A DNA stretch of 64,000 nt, taken from the NCBI RefSeq assembly GCF_003352045.1, contig NZ_CP025815.1, forward strand, positions 2,542,001-2,606,000, in the 5' to 3' direction. The position numbers and the translations under genes were made by a program. Origin of the DNA: Sulfitobacter sp. JL08 (GTDB taxonomy: Bacteria; Pseudomonadota; Alphaproteobacteria; Rhodobacterales; Rhodobacteraceae). The notes beneath the pieces were generated by a model. It was not told where the DNA came from, did not search any database, and worked only from the letters and a program-made list of their open reading frames with translations. Below are positions 54,847-63,839 of this stretch, piece by piece (position 1 is the stretch's first letter; each line of letters opens with the position of its first letter).

Positions 54847-55500
54847 TCACGTTCCGGTTTGTGCCGCAGATGCATCTGACCTGAAGGCGGCAACCTGAAA
54901 ACAGAAATACGTCCACGTTGCGATGCCGACAAACTTGAACCCTTCTTCCAGCGCCTGCCCCAGCCCGTAGTCTATTGGCAGGATTTCCTGCACAGCATCG
55001 ACAAGCACAGACATCGCCAGCGACGTCATCGCCAGCAGGAACGCAGCCCCGTCAATTTCGAAAATCTTGGCGCGAAACCGTTTCAGCACGTACCCGATGA
55101 AAATCGCATAAAGCGGCACTATGATGCCTTCCGCAATGTAGCGGTCATGGATCAGGAAAAAGTCATCGACAGCCAGAAAAAACGAAAACCCGCCAATCAG
55201 GATCAGCAAGGTCCGGTGCGTATCGCCCACCGGAAAATCATCAGTCGCGATGCGGAAGAAACAGAAGGCCGCGCCTGACACCCATAACCAGCTGCCGATG
55301 TTGGACAGAAACCCCAGAAAGCTGGACGTGTCCGTCTGCTGTGCCGGATCTCTGGTCATTTCGATATAGCTGAAGCCCGACATCGACATGATCCAGACAG
55401 TGATCACATAAAACAAGGCAGCAGGCACGCTGCATATCAAAAGACACCGCACCACATTTCCCCAAAGAACGGTCTTTTGCATATCGGTTGTTTTGGTCAC
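54847..55500 (-). CDS. Uncharacterised membrane protein
   Basis: A 217-residue protein with about six hydrophobic segments. Conserved-looking charged residues occur inside or at the edge of helices: 'FFLAVDDFFLIHDRY' and 'QEILPIDYGLGQALEEGFKF', with 'WTYFCFQVAAF' at the end. Such Asp/His/Glu pairs could bind metal in a membrane enzyme, but I recognise no family. GTG start at 55500 is supported by AAAGGGG 6 nt upstream; the internal ATG at 55482 is the alternative. It is monocistronic and convergent with the response-regulator gene. Confidence 0.72.
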   Translation of the reverse strand: MTKTTDMQKTVLWGNVVRCLLICSVPAALFYVITVWIMSMSGFSYIEMTRDPAQQTDTSSFLGFLSNIGSWLWVSGAAFCFFRIATDDFPVGDTHRTLLILIGGFSFFLAVDDFFLIHDRYIAEGIIVPLYAIFIGYVLKRFRAKIFEIDGAAFLLAMTSLAMSVLVDAVQEILPIDYGLGQALEEGFKFVGIATWTYFCFQVAAFRSDASAAQTGT

Positions 55501-55841
55501 GTACTGCCCCTTTGGCTTCGCAAGACATGTTGATGTGTCTTCGGATTTGCTTCGATAGCCGTTATCGAGGGGGCAGATCAAGCCTGCACCCTTGTCCGTT
55601 CGTTCCCGATGAAGGGAACCGTACCGGCATTTCGCCTGCCAAAAGGAATAGGCGCAAACGCGGATCTTCGGACCAGACGCGCTTTTGTGTGCAATGAAAG
55701 CACCTCCAAGCCGTTGCCGATTTGTGTAGATTCACGCAAAATTCGCGCATCGTTTTCCCAAATCAACCAAAAACGACGATTTTTGCGCAATAAACCGAAA
55801 GAAAAATGCGTCCCTGCGACATTTTTTGTGCGATTTGCCTG
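55501..55841. other. Non-coding region upstream of ilv leader
   Basis: Over 340 bp between the membrane-protein gene and the ilv promoter. Open frames cross it but lack ribosome sites and family resemblance. AT-rich tracts occur at 55730-55830. I see no tRNA, repeat or clear terminator. It probably holds the promoter of the membrane-protein gene on the minus strand. Confidence 0.4.
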
Positions 55842-55870
55842 TTGACGGCCCCGCACCCCGCTCCTAAAGT
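55842..55870 (+). promoter_or_regulatory. Candidate sigma-70 promoter of the ilv leader
   Basis: TTGACG at 55842-55847 and TAAAGT at 55865-55870 with 17 bp between. The expected start of transcription near 55877 would produce a leader RNA that begins about 23 nt before the leader peptide ATG, the arrangement expected for attenuation. Called by consensus. Confidence 0.55.
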
Positions 55871-55899
55871 CCGCGCGACACGTAAGGAAGCCTTTGAAT

Positions 55900-55947
55900 A
55901 TGACAGAACTAGTCGTCATCGTAGGAAGACAGCGCATGGGCCGGTAA
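55900..55947 (+). CDS. ilvL: ilv leader peptide (attenuation)
   Basis: A 15-codon frame reading M-T-E-L-V-V-I-V-G-R-Q-R-M-G-R, with AAGGAAG 8 nt upstream. Five consecutive codons for the pathway's products (CTA GTC GTC ATC GTA, 55909-55923) make it a regulatory leader: ribosome stalling at these codons when Leu, Val or Ile-tRNA is uncharged would alter folding of the downstream RNA. It precedes the acetolactate synthase genes. Confidence 0.85.
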   Translation: MTELVVIVGRQRMGR

Positions 55948-55998
55948 CGGTACACCATATTGGTTCCCATGCGCCCCCGCCCGAACGGGGGCTTTTTT
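55932..55998 (+). terminator. Attenuator of ilvBN (antiterminator and terminator hairpins)
   Basis: The terminator is GCCCCCG (55973-55979), loop CCCGAA, CGGGGGC (55986-55992), then six T (55993-55998). An alternative stem pairs GCGCATGGG (55932-55940, the end of the leader frame) with CCCATGCGC (55966-55974), nine perfect base pairs, overlapping the terminator's 5' arm by two bases. When the ribosome reads through, it covers 55932-55940 and the terminator forms; when it stalls earlier at the Leu/Val/Ile codons, the alternative stem can form. The two-base overlap is small, so other pairings may contribute. Confidence 0.75.
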
Positions 55999-56041
55999 AT
56001 GCGCACAAGAAAGACACGTCTGATTAAACGGAGCAACGCAG

Positions 56042-57793
56042 ATGACACGTCAAATGACCGGAGCGAAAATGATTGTCCAGGCCCTCAGGGATCAGGGTGT
56101 GGATACAGTCTTTGGCTATCCCGGCGGTGCCGTGCTGCCGATCTATGACGAGATTTTTCAGCAAAACGATATTCGCCACATTCTGGTGCGCCACGAACAG
56201 GGCGCGGCACATGCCGCCGAAGGCTATGCCCGCGCCACCGGAAAGCCGGGTGTGTGTCTGGTGACATCCGGCCCCGGCGCGACCAATGCCGTAACCGGTA
56301 TGACAGATGCCCTGATGGACAGTATCCCGATCATCGTTCTGACCGGACAGGTACCAACCTTCATGATCGGGTCCGATGCCTTTCAGGAGGCCGATACTGT
56401 TGGCATCACCCGCCCCTGCACCAAACACAACTGGCTGGTGAAAGAGACCGACAAACTGTCCGAAGTCATTCACGAAGCGTTTCACGTTGCCACCGCCGGA
56501 CGCCCCGGCCCGGTTCTTGTGGATATCCCCAAGGACGTCCAGTTTGCGACCGGCACCTATACAGGCCCGAAACAAAAGACCAGCCGCTACCAGCCGCAGG
56601 TCAAGGGCGATATGGAAGAGATTACCGAACTGGTGGCGGCGCTGGAAAAAGCCAAGAAACCGCTGTTCTACACCGGCGGCGGCGTGATCAACTCTGGCCC
56701 TGCGGCCAGCCAGTTGTTGCGCGAACTGGTGGATGCGACCGGCATTCCCATCACCTCAACCCTGATGGGTCTGGGCGCCTATCCGGCGTCGGGCAAGAAC
56801 TGGCTGGGGATGCTGGGCATGCACGGCCTGTACGAAGCCAATCTGGCGATGCACGATTGTGATCTGATGATCAACATCGGCGCCCGGTTTGACGACCGGA
56901 TCACCGGACGTCTGGATGCGTTCAGCCCGAAGTCGAAAAAGGCCCACATCGATATCGATCCGTCTTCGATCAACAAGGTGATCAAGACCGACATTCCAAT
57001 CGTGGGCGATGTGGCCCATGTGCTGGAAGATATTCTGAAAGTCTGGAAGGCGCGCGGCCGCAAAACCAATGCCGAAGGCATCGCCAAATGGCATGCCCAG
57101 ATTGATGAATGGCGCAAGGTGGACTGTCTTGCGTTCAAGCAAACAGGCAAGGTGATCCGTCCGCAACACGCCCTCGCGCGGCTGGAAGCATTGACGAAGG
57201 ACCGCGACCGCTATGTCTGTACCGAGGTGGGACAGCACCAGATGTGGGCCGCGCAATACCTGAATTTCGAAGATCCCAACCGCTGGATGACATCGGGCGG
57301 TCTGGGCACTATGGGCTATGGGTTCCCCGCCTCCATCGGCGTGCAGATGGGCCATCCTGATGCCTTGGTGATCAACGTCGCAGGCGAAGCAAGCTGGCTG
57401 ATGAACATGCAGGAAATGGGCACGGCCGTTCAGTACCGCCTGCCCGTGAAACAGTTCATTCTGAACAATGAACGTCTGGGCATGGTGCGCCAGTGGCAGG
57501 AATTGCTGCACGGCGAGCGCTATTCGGAAAGCTGGTCAGAGGCATTGCCCGATTTCGTCAAACTGGCCGAAGCGTTCGGGGCCAAGGGCATCCGGTGCAG
57601 CGATCCGGCTGATCTGGACGATGCGATCATGGAGATGATCGACCATAAAGGGCCGGTCATTTTCGACTGTCTGGTTGAAAAGCATGAAAACTGTTTCCCG
57701 ATGATCCCGTCCGGCAAGGCGCATAACGAAATGCTGCTGGGTGAGGCCGAAACCCAGGGCGTCATCGACGCCAAGGGATCGGTGATGGTTTAG
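56042..57793 (+). CDS. ilvB: Acetolactate synthase large (catalytic) subunit
   Basis: A 583-residue thiamine-diphosphate enzyme, first step of valine/leucine/isoleucine synthesis. '[15 protein letters not shown]' and the Glu-containing '[19 protein letters not shown]' are in the N-terminal PYR domain; '[12 protein letters not shown]', '[19 protein letters not shown]' and '[20 protein letters not shown]' are in the C-terminal part. The TDP motif reads '[13 protein letters not shown]'. It is downstream of the leader attenuator and is followed by the regulatory subunit after 74 bp. Confidence 0.97.
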   Translation: MTRQMTGAKMIVQALRDQGVDTVFGYPGGAVLPIYDEIFQQNDIRHILVRHEQGAAHAAEGYARATGKPGVCLVTSGPGATNAVTGMTDALMDSIPIIVLTGQVPTFMIGSDAFQEADTVGITRPCTKHNWLVKETDKLSEVIHEAFHVATAGRPGPVLVDIPKDVQFATGTYTGPKQKTSRYQPQVKGDMEEITELVAALEKAKKPLFYTGGGVINSGPAASQLLRELVDATGIPITSTLMGLGAYPASGKNWLGMLGMHGLYEANLAMHDCDLMINIGARFDDRITGRLDAFSPKSKKAHIDIDPSSINKVIKTDIPIVGDVAHVLEDILKVWKARGRKTNAEGIAKWHAQIDEWRKVDCLAFKQTGKVIRPQHALARLEALTKDRDRYVCTEVGQHQMWAAQYLNFEDPNRWMTSGGLGTMGYGFPASIGVQMGHPDALVINVAGEASWLMNMQEMGTAVQYRLPVKQFILNNERLGMVRQWQELLHGERYSESWSEALPDFVKLAEAFGAKGIRCSDPADLDDAIMEMIDHKGPVIFDCLVEKHENCFPMIPSGKAHNEMLLGEAETQGVIDAKGSVMV

Positions 57794-57867
57794 ACGCGTT
57801 TCCTGATCGGAAACCCAACGGGAACAGCCGGATCGACCGGCAAAAGAACTTCAGGAAAGGCACATAA

Positions 57868-58428
57868 ATGTCTGCTCTCAAAATCAAAAAAGGCGCAACC
57901 AGCCATTCGGCCTACAACCTGCGCCCGACCTTTTCGGATGTCGAGGAAAAGCACACGCTGGCTGTTCTGGTGGACAACGAAGCAGGTGTTCTGGCGCGGG
58001 TGATCGGCCTGTTTTCAGGGCGCGGTTACAACATCGACAGCCTGACCGTCGCCGAAGTGGATCACACAGGACATCTGTCGCGCATCACCATCGTCACATC
58101 CGGCACACCGCAGGTGATCAATCAGATCAAGGCGCAACTGGGCCGGATCGTACCGGTGCATGAAGTTCACGATCTGACGGTCGAAGGTGCGTCGGTTGAA
58201 CGCGAACTGGCGATGTTCAAAGTGGCCGGCGCGGGTGACAAGCGTGTCGAAGCGCTGCGCCTTGCCGACATTTTCCGCGCCAGCGTGGTCGACAGCACGC
58301 TGAACAGTTTTATCTTTGAAATTACCGGCGCGCCTGAAAAGATCGACGCCTTTGCCGATCTGATGCGCCCCCTGGGTCTGGTCGAGGTGGCGCGCACCGG
58401 TGTCGCCGCCCTGCCCCGCGGCGAATAG
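57868..58428 (+). CDS. ilvN: Acetolactate synthase small (regulatory) subunit
   Basis: A 186-residue ACT-domain subunit conferring valine feedback inhibition. 'HTLAVLVDNEAGVLARVIGL' followed by 'FSGRGYNIDSL' begins the ACT fold and 'HLSRITIVTSG' continues it; the second domain has 'RVEALRLADIFRASVVDSTL' and 'FEITGAPEKIDAFADLM'. Usual size (about 160-190). AGGAAAGG upstream. The N-terminal 25 residues are an unconserved extension, common in alphaproteobacteria. Confidence 0.95.
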   Translation: MSALKIKKGATSHSAYNLRPTFSDVEEKHTLAVLVDNEAGVLARVIGLFSGRGYNIDSLTVAEVDHTGHLSRITIVTSGTPQVINQIKAQLGRIVPVHEVHDLTVEGASVERELAMFKVAGAGDKRVEALRLADIFRASVVDSTLNSFIFEITGAPEKIDAFADLMRPLGLVEVARTGVAALPRGE

Positions 58429-58437
58429 ATCCGGAAC

Positions 58438-58818
58438 CTACTGATTGGCCGAGGCTGGCGGCAACAATCCGCTGTCCCCGGCCGGATGTTCAAGCATAGG
58501 TCCGGCAAACTCGATCCCGCGCGGCTTGAAGGGTACGATTTCGGCGGATTCCGTGCGGGCTGGCTGCGCGCCGGAAACATCTGTCAGCGTTCCTGCCAGA
58601 TCAGGGTACAGCCCGTCCGCGACCAGCCTTGGGTTATGGGCGTAACGCAAATGTCGGTCCACCGTCAGATCAAACTGAACCAGATCACCCGCGTCCATCA
58701 GGAAATCCTGCGCGGATGAATCCTGCGATCTGGTGTAGAACGCAAGGTCGCCATGGTCCTCGCACCAGATGACCGCTTTTCGATCTGTCGTGTCGCTCCA
58801 AAGTACTACGCCAATCAT
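58438..58818 (-). CDS. Conserved hypothetical protein
   Basis: A 126-residue cytoplasmic protein beginning 'MIGVVLWSDTTDRKAVIWCE' and containing 'DAGDLVQFDLTVDRHLRYA', a beta-rich fold perhaps like a small OB or cold-shock-type barrel (weak). The second of two nearby ATGs (58818) is better spaced from GGGA. C-terminal third is Pro-rich and variable. Short proteins of this type are common in Rhodobacteraceae. It is convergent with ilvN. Confidence 0.7.
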   Translation of the reverse strand: MIGVVLWSDTTDRKAVIWCEDHGDLAFYTRSQDSSAQDFLMDAGDLVQFDLTVDRHLRYAHNPRLVADGLYPDLAGTLTDVSGAQPARTESAEIVPFKPRGIEFAGPMLEHPAGDSGLLPPASANQ

Positions 58819-58950
58819 GTTCATTCCCAGATTAAAATTCCCTTTCAGTTTTCATGATCACCTGCCGAAACAACATTACTAATACCGTGTCGCCCTCTTG
58901 CATTTTGTGTCCGCACCGCTAGGGTTGTGTCGCGAACTGGCGTCATGTGC

Positions 58951-58966
58951 GACGCTAATTAGCGTC
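58951..58966. promoter_or_regulatory. 16-bp perfect palindrome, candidate operator of the XRE regulator
   Basis: GACGCTAATTAGCGTC is identical to its reverse complement over all 16 bases. It lies 90 bp before the XRE start codon, in the 237-bp divergent region, where a regulator of that gene would bind. A near copy (14 of 16 bases) occurs inside the gene at 59101-59116. Confidence 0.6.
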
Positions 58967-59055
58967 AAAACTGTAAGAACTGATTGCTTTTTGTGGAATA
59001 CACCCCGCGACCGGCACTATCCGATCTATATTACGCCCGTTAAAAAGAACTGAAG

Positions 59056-59853
59056 ATGACAAAACCCGCACGATCGCCCGCTGAGCTACGCAATATGTTT
59101 GGCGCTAATTTGCGTCATCTTGCCAGCGCCTACCCGTCCATTTCGGAGTTATCGCGCCAGTTGGGCATCAACAGAACCCAGTTCAACCGTTACCTGTCCG
59201 GCGAAAGCTTTCCCCGGCCGGATGTTCTGGCCCGCATCTGCGCGTTTTTCAACGTCGATGCACGGGTGTTGCTGGAACCGGTGGCGCAACTGAACGGCAA
59301 TCATGAACTGTTCAACACTCCGGTATTGCGCGACTTTCTGGGCGACAGCGTCCGAAATGTGACAACAGAAATGTTCCCGGACGGATTCTACCGTTTTTCG
59401 CGCCGCAGCTTTGTGAACGAAGAACTGATGCTGACAGGTTTGGTGCTTGTGTTCAGAAAAGACAGCAACACTTACATCCGTGGCTACGAACCCAAAGAAG
59501 CCATGCGCCAGCAAGGCCTGCCTTTTGATCTGAAGAACCGTGAATTCCGTGGCTTTGTCATGCATCAGGAAGATGGGGTTGCAGCGTTGGTATCGCGTCG
59601 CAATTCGATGACATGTTCGTTCAATTATCTCAGCCGCGTGCCGTCCTACGAAAACAATTTCTGGGTCGGATACGCCACGCGTACCGTGCGCGAATCCGTC
59701 ACCAGCACCCGGATTGCCCGAATGGTTTATGAACATATCGGAACAGGCACGGCCGCGGCGCTGAAATGCGCGCGCGATACAGGGTTCTGCGGTGTCGAGG
59801 ATCTGTTGCCGTTTCATCGTCGCCTGCTGCAACTGGATCAACCGTTTCAATAG
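59056..59853 (+). CDS. XRE-family transcriptional regulator
   Basis: A 265-residue regulator with an N-terminal helix-turn-helix ('SISELSRQLGINRTQFNRYL', about 30-49) and a C-terminal part of about 190 residues lacking a cupin or other recognisable sensory motif, except 'GFYRFSRRSFVNEELMLTGL' and 'FWVGYATRTVRESV'. It lies 120 bp upstream of a Rieske oxygenase on the same strand, a pairing seen in related bacteria by my recollection, so it may sense the oxygenase's substrate. Two near-identical palindromes occur around it. Confidence 0.87.
   Translation: MTKPARSPAELRNMFGANLRHLASAYPSISELSRQLGINRTQFNRYLSGESFPRPDVLARICAFFNVDARVLLEPVAQLNGNHELFNTPVLRDFLGDSVRNVTTEMFPDGFYRFSRRSFVNEELMLTGLVLVFRKDSNTYIRGYEPKEAMRQQGLPFDLKNREFRGFVMHQEDGVAALVSRRNSMTCSFNYLSRVPSYENNFWVGYATRTVRESVTSTRIARMVYEHIGTGTAAALKCARDTGFCGVEDLLPFHRRLLQLDQPFQ
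59101..59116. promoter_or_regulatory. Second, imperfect copy of the XRE palindrome inside the gene
   Basis: GGCGCTAATTTGCGTC matches the upstream palindrome at 14 of 16 positions and starts exactly 150 bp downstream of it. It codes for part of the N terminus (Gly-Ala-Asn-Leu-Arg), so coding constraint could explain it, but a second operator inside the coding region would suit looping or roadblock repression. Confidence 0.4.
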
Positions 59854-59973
59854 ATCTCCGCGTGTCGCCTGTGGCAAAACCGCGTCGCCTTCGGACAAGC
59901 CGATACAGGCATTTTCCGTAAAGTCCTCCGATAGTTCAACGCGCGCCTGCGCCTGCCTTCGGAGTCGCCTTTC

Positions 59974-61146
59974 ATGAATCCCACCTTTACCGATCTGAGC
60001 GCGGTGCGCCGCCCCATCGCGCAAGCCCGTGGCCTGCCCAACGCCCATTACATCGACGATGCGGTGATTGCCGAAGAAAACCAGGCTGTGCTGGCCAAAC
60101 AATGGGCCGGACTGGCCGTCGCTGCCGATGTGCCGGAACCGGGTGATGCGGTGCCAATGACCTTTCTGGGGATGCCGCTGCTGCTGGTGCACGCCAAATC
60201 GGGCGCAATCAAGGTGTTTCAGAACACCTGCCGCCACCGCGGCATGATCCTGGTCGAAGAACCGCGCAAGATCGAAGGCGCGATCCGCTGCCCCTATCAC
60301 AGCTGGTGTTATTCCACCGAAGGCAAGCTGGTCAGCACGCCCCATGTCGGCGGACCGGGGCACAACACCCACGCCGATATTGATCGTGCCCTGCTGGGCC
60401 TGATTGAAGTGCACAGCCATGTCTGGCGCGATGTCGTCTGGATCAACCTCAGCGGTGACGCACCGGCCTTTGAAGAGGCCTTTGCCGATCTGATCCAACG
60501 TTGGGCCGATTTTGACAAGCCGATGTATCACGGCGGCCCCAACAGCCGTTTCCAGCTTGAGGTGAACTGCAACTGGAAGCTTGCGGTGGAAAACTACTGC
60601 GAGAGCTATCACCTGCCGTGGGTCCATCCGGGCCTCAACAGCTACTCCCGGCTGGAAGACCACTACAACATCGAAGAACCCGGCAAGTTTTCAGGCCAGG
60701 GCACGCTGGTCTATCGACAGCTCAAGGCCGAAAACGGGGCCGTGTTCCCCGATTTCCCCGATGTCGGCACAAAATGGAACGAAGCGGCCGAATATGTCGC
60801 GGCCTATCCCAACGTACTTCTTGGCGTTCATCGCGATCATGCGTTCGCGATCATCCTTGTCCCCGAAGCCAAGGACCGCACCATCGAACACGTGCATCTT
60901 TATTATGCAGAGCCCGACACAAGCGACGAAATGCGCATGTCCAACGCCGCCCTGTGGAAAGGCGTGTTTGTGGAAGATGTCTTTGTTGTTGAAGGCATGC
61001 AGCGCGGGCGGCTTGGTTCCGGATTCGATGGCGGAAAATTCTCGCCCGCGATGGACGGGCCAACCCACAACTTTCATGACTGGGTCGCCACACAGGTGAT
61101 TGCGCACCGCGATGCGATCAGCGCGCCGGCTCAGGCAGCAGAATAG
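59974..61146 (+). CDS. Rieske [2Fe-2S] oxygenase, alpha subunit (second in window)
   Basis: A 390-residue oxygenase. Rieske ligands are Cys86-x-His88 ('CRHRG') and Cys106-x-x-His109 ('CPYH'). The mononuclear iron site is in 'ENYCESYHLPWVHPG' with His213 and His218. As in the enzyme at 7.5 kb, no beta subunit is nearby, favouring a quaternary-amine or carnitine-type monooxygenase, or another single-subunit oxygenase. It is downstream of the XRE regulator and upstream of a small gene starting 10 nt after its stop. Substrate unknown. Confidence 0.9.
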   Translation: MNPTFTDLSAVRRPIAQARGLPNAHYIDDAVIAEENQAVLAKQWAGLAVAADVPEPGDAVPMTFLGMPLLLVHAKSGAIKVFQNTCRHRGMILVEEPRKIEGAIRCPYHSWCYSTEGKLVSTPHVGGPGHNTHADIDRALLGLIEVHSHVWRDVVWINLSGDAPAFEEAFADLIQRWADFDKPMYHGGPNSRFQLEVNCNWKLAVENYCESYHLPWVHPGLNSYSRLEDHYNIEEPGKFSGQGTLVYRQLKAENGAVFPDFPDVGTKWNEAAEYVAAYPNVLLGVHRDHAFAIILVPEAKDRTIEHVHLYYAEPDTSDEMRMSNAALWKGVFVEDVFVVEGMQRGRLGSGFDGGKFSPAMDGPTHNFHDWVATQVIAHRDAISAPAQAAE

Positions 61147-61156
61147 GGAACGCGCC

Positions 61157-61369
61157 ATGAATGCTCTGGACCAGCGCTTGCTACAGGCCCACGCCGCGGA
61201 TGACCGTCTGGCGCTGGTACCGCTTTACACACAGGCGGCCGATACCGCACCGGATCTGGATGCCGCCTGTTTTTTCCTGACCCATGCCTATGTCTATGCC
61301 CTGGAACAGAACCACGCAGATGCGCGCGCGCTTCATGCCCGGCTTGTGGCGCAGGGCCGCGAAGAATAA
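61157..61369 (+). CDS. 70-residue conserved hypothetical protein
   Basis: A small helical protein starting 10 nt after the Rieske gene (AGGGAACG upstream of the ATG at 61157). It has a TPR-like pair of helices ('LYTQAADTAPDLDAACFFLT' and 'HAYVYALEQNHADARALHAR'). It is probably co-transcribed with the oxygenase and could be an accessory or assembly factor; that is inference from position only. Confidence 0.72.
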   Translation: MNALDQRLLQAHAADDRLALVPLYTQAADTAPDLDAACFFLTHAYVYALEQNHADARALHARLVAQGREE

Positions 61370-61422
61370 CAGCAAGTACCTTTTTTGCCGGAAATACCGG
61401 GGGTGATTACCGCCCCTGCCCG

Positions 61423-62208
61423 TCACTCCGCAGGGACGGCCATTGTGACCATCTGGCGATACAAATGCCATGTGGCGTGACCCAACAGCGGCAAGACAAC
61501 CAGAAGGCCCACAAACCACGGGATCAGCGCCAGAAACGTGATGCCGGCAATCAGCGCCGCCCATGCCAGCATCGGCACCGGATTGGCCACGACGGTCTTG
61601 AAACTGGTGATCATCGCCGTGACGAAATCAACCTCGCGGTCCAGCAGCAAAGGCAGGGCCACCACCGTGATCATGTACAGGATCAGCGCAAAGACCGCGC
61701 CCACGATCGTTCCGAATGTCAGCATCATGATGCCGTTCGCGCTTAAGAAAACATCAGGGGATGAAAACACGTTTGTCATCGTCGACAGGCCAAGGAACAG
61801 CGCAAAAATCATGTGACCCAGAAAGAACCAGAACATGAAAATCACGATGATGATCGCGCAGATCGAGGGCAGTTGCCGCTTGCTTTGCAGCAGGATCACT
61901 CCGAACACACCGCTCCAGTCCAGCGGCTCTCCTGCCTCCAGACGGCGCGACACCTCGTAAAGGCCGACAGCGGCAAACGGGCCGATCAGCGGAAAGCCCA
62001 TCACCGCCAGAACCAGCCAGAACGTGTGCCCGGTCTGATAAGTGATCCACGCAATCGCCCAGCCGGCCAGGACATAAAACCCCGCAAACGCCAACCCGTA
62101 AAGCGGGGCGCGGCGGATATCCTGCCATCCACGCGCCAAAGCTTCGCGCAGCATCGCGCCGTTGACAGGGGCCAGTGGCGGAACGCCAAGCTCAGGTGTC
62201 TCTGCCAT
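61423..62208 (-). CDS. DUF2189-domain membrane protein
   Basis: A 261-residue inner-membrane protein with about six hydrophobic segments. The N-terminal '[20 protein letters not shown]' and '[20 protein letters not shown]' are the family pattern, and a late '[20 protein letters not shown]' segment carries charged residues between helices. DUF2189 proteins are of unknown function, sometimes near cytochrome oxidase genes. It is monocistronic and convergent with the small gene. Confidence 0.85.
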   Translation of the reverse strand: MAETPELGVPPLAPVNGAMLREALARGWQDIRRAPLYGLAFAGFYVLAGWAIAWITYQTGHTFWLVLAVMGFPLIGPFAAVGLYEVSRRLEAGEPLDWSGVFGVILLQSKRQLPSICAIIIVIFMFWFFLGHMIFALFLGLSTMTNVFSSPDVFLSANGIMMLTFGTIVGAVFALILYMITVVALPLLLDREVDFVTAMITSFKTVVANPVPMLAWAALIAGITFLALIPWFVGLLVVLPLLGHATWHLYRQMVTMAVPAE

Positions 62209-62315
62209 ATGTTGCGCCTCCCCGCGCGATCAGTGCCTTTTCGCGCGCACCCGCCATAGTTACCGACAGAAAAAACGGTTCGCGCCCCAAGATCAAGCCC
62301 CTGCTGAAATGCCCG

Positions 62316-63737
62316 TTACATCTTTGGCGGCTGAGTATTCGGCCAATCCGTGGCGCGGTGATAGGCGTGGCCCAGTTGCAGCGCGCCCAGATCATCACCG
62401 AACGCCCCGAACATCTGCATGCCCATGGGCAATCCGGTCGCGCCAAAGCCAACAGGAATATTCAGGCTGGGCAACCCGATCAGACTGACCGGCACGACAC
62501 ATTCCATCCAGCGGTGATAGGTATCCATCTTGACCCCGTTGATGCCCTGCGGATACCGCCAGTCGATCGGAAACGGCCAGACCTGCACAGATGGCATGAT
62601 CAGCGCATCATAGGTTTCAAACAGCGCCGCTGCCGCCCGAAACCAGTCTGACCGGATTTCGCTGGCACGATAAATATCGGCCGTGCTTTGATTTTGGCCA
62701 CTTTCGATTTCCCATAGGGTTTCATCTTTCAAAAGCGCCCGTTTGGCCGGGTCTTCATAAAGCGCCCGCATCGACCCGGCGCGCGCAAAGCCCCGCAATG
62801 CGCACCAGCTGTCCCACAGGGCGCTGGCGGAAAACGGTGCCGGTACCTCTTCGACCTGACAGCCCTGAGCGACAAAGACGTTCAGGGCCGCACGCCCGAT
62901 ATCAAGGATTCCCGGTTCGACCTGAAAGGCGCCGCCCCAATCCCCCAGCCATCCGATCCGCCGCCCGCGCACTGGTGCCTCCAGTTGCGGGCCAAGCGCG
63001 GTATGGGCCATCCCGTGCGGCTGGCGCGGGTCCGGCCCCGCGATGACATCCAGCAGTGCTGTCAGATCCGCAGGCGAGCGCGCCATCGGTCCATCCGTCA
63101 CCAGTTGGTTCAGATACATATCGCCTGCCGGTTCGTTGGGCACCCGCCCCCAAGTCGGGCGGAACCCGTAGACATTGGCCCATGCCGCCGGATTGCGCAG
63201 GCTGCCCATCGCATCAGACCCGTCTGCCAGCGCCAGCATCCGCGTCGCCAGCGCCGCAGCAGCCCCGCCCGAGGATCCGCCAACGCTGCGGTCCGGCGCA
63301 TAGGGATTTCGCGTCGCGCCATAGATCGGATTGAACGTATGAGAGCCCATGCCAAATTCCGGCACATTGGTTTTGCCAATGAATATCGCACCCCCCGCCC
63401 GCATCCGTGCTGCCAGCACCTCGTCCGTCTGTGGAACATGATCGGCAAACAACGGCGATCCGGTGGTAGACCGGATGCCTTGCACCTCGACCGTGTCTTT
63501 CACAGCCATGGGCAGGCCGTGCAGCACGCTTTTTCGCGGCGCAGTCGATATTTCTGCATCCGCTGCCCGCGCCTCGGCCAGCAGGTCATCGGCGTCGCGC
63601 AAAGCAACAATGGCGTTGATGTCCGGATTGATCCGGTCAATCTGCGCCAGCGTGGCGCGCATCAGTTCTTCTGCACTGATCTCCTTGCGGTCCAACCGGT
63701 CGGAAAGATCACACGCCGTCGTGTTCAGCACGTCCAC
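62316..63737 (-). CDS. Amidase (amidase-signature family)
   Basis: A 473-residue Ser-cisSer-Lys hydrolase. Lys80 ('AVKDTVE'), Ser155 ('SVGGSSGGAAAALA') and the nucleophile Ser179 ('GSDAMGSLRNPA') form the triad at the usual 24-residue spacing between serines. Overall it looks like a general amidase rather than GatA, since GatA's tRNA-binding C-terminal features are not visible. No signal peptide. It begins 103 bp from the prfB end on the same strand. Substrate unknown. Confidence 0.9.
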   Translation of the reverse strand: MDVLNTTACDLSDRLDRKEISAEELMRATLAQIDRINPDINAIVALRDADDLLAEARAADAEISTAPRKSVLHGLPMAVKDTVEVQGIRSTTGSPLFADHVPQTDEVLAARMRAGGAIFIGKTNVPEFGMGSHTFNPIYGATRNPYAPDRSVGGSSGGAAAALATRMLALADGSDAMGSLRNPAAWANVYGFRPTWGRVPNEPAGDMYLNQLVTDGPMARSPADLTALLDVIAGPDPRQPHGMAHTALGPQLEAPVRGRRIGWLGDWGGAFQVEPGILDIGRAALNVFVAQGCQVEEVPAPFSASALWDSWCALRGFARAGSMRALYEDPAKRALLKDETLWEIESGQNQSTADIYRASEIRSDWFRAAAALFETYDALIMPSVQVWPFPIDWRYPQGINGVKMDTYHRWMECVVPVSLIGLPSLNIPVGFGATGLPMGMQMFGAFGDDLGALQLGHAYHRATDWPNTQPPKM

Positions 63738-63839
63738 ACCACATCCCCTTCTAAAGTTCAGCGAACGATAGAAGCCGCGCCCACGCAGCGCAACATCCCG
63801 AAAAGATGTTCAATGCTGATCGGTCTTGTGTGGTGGCGT

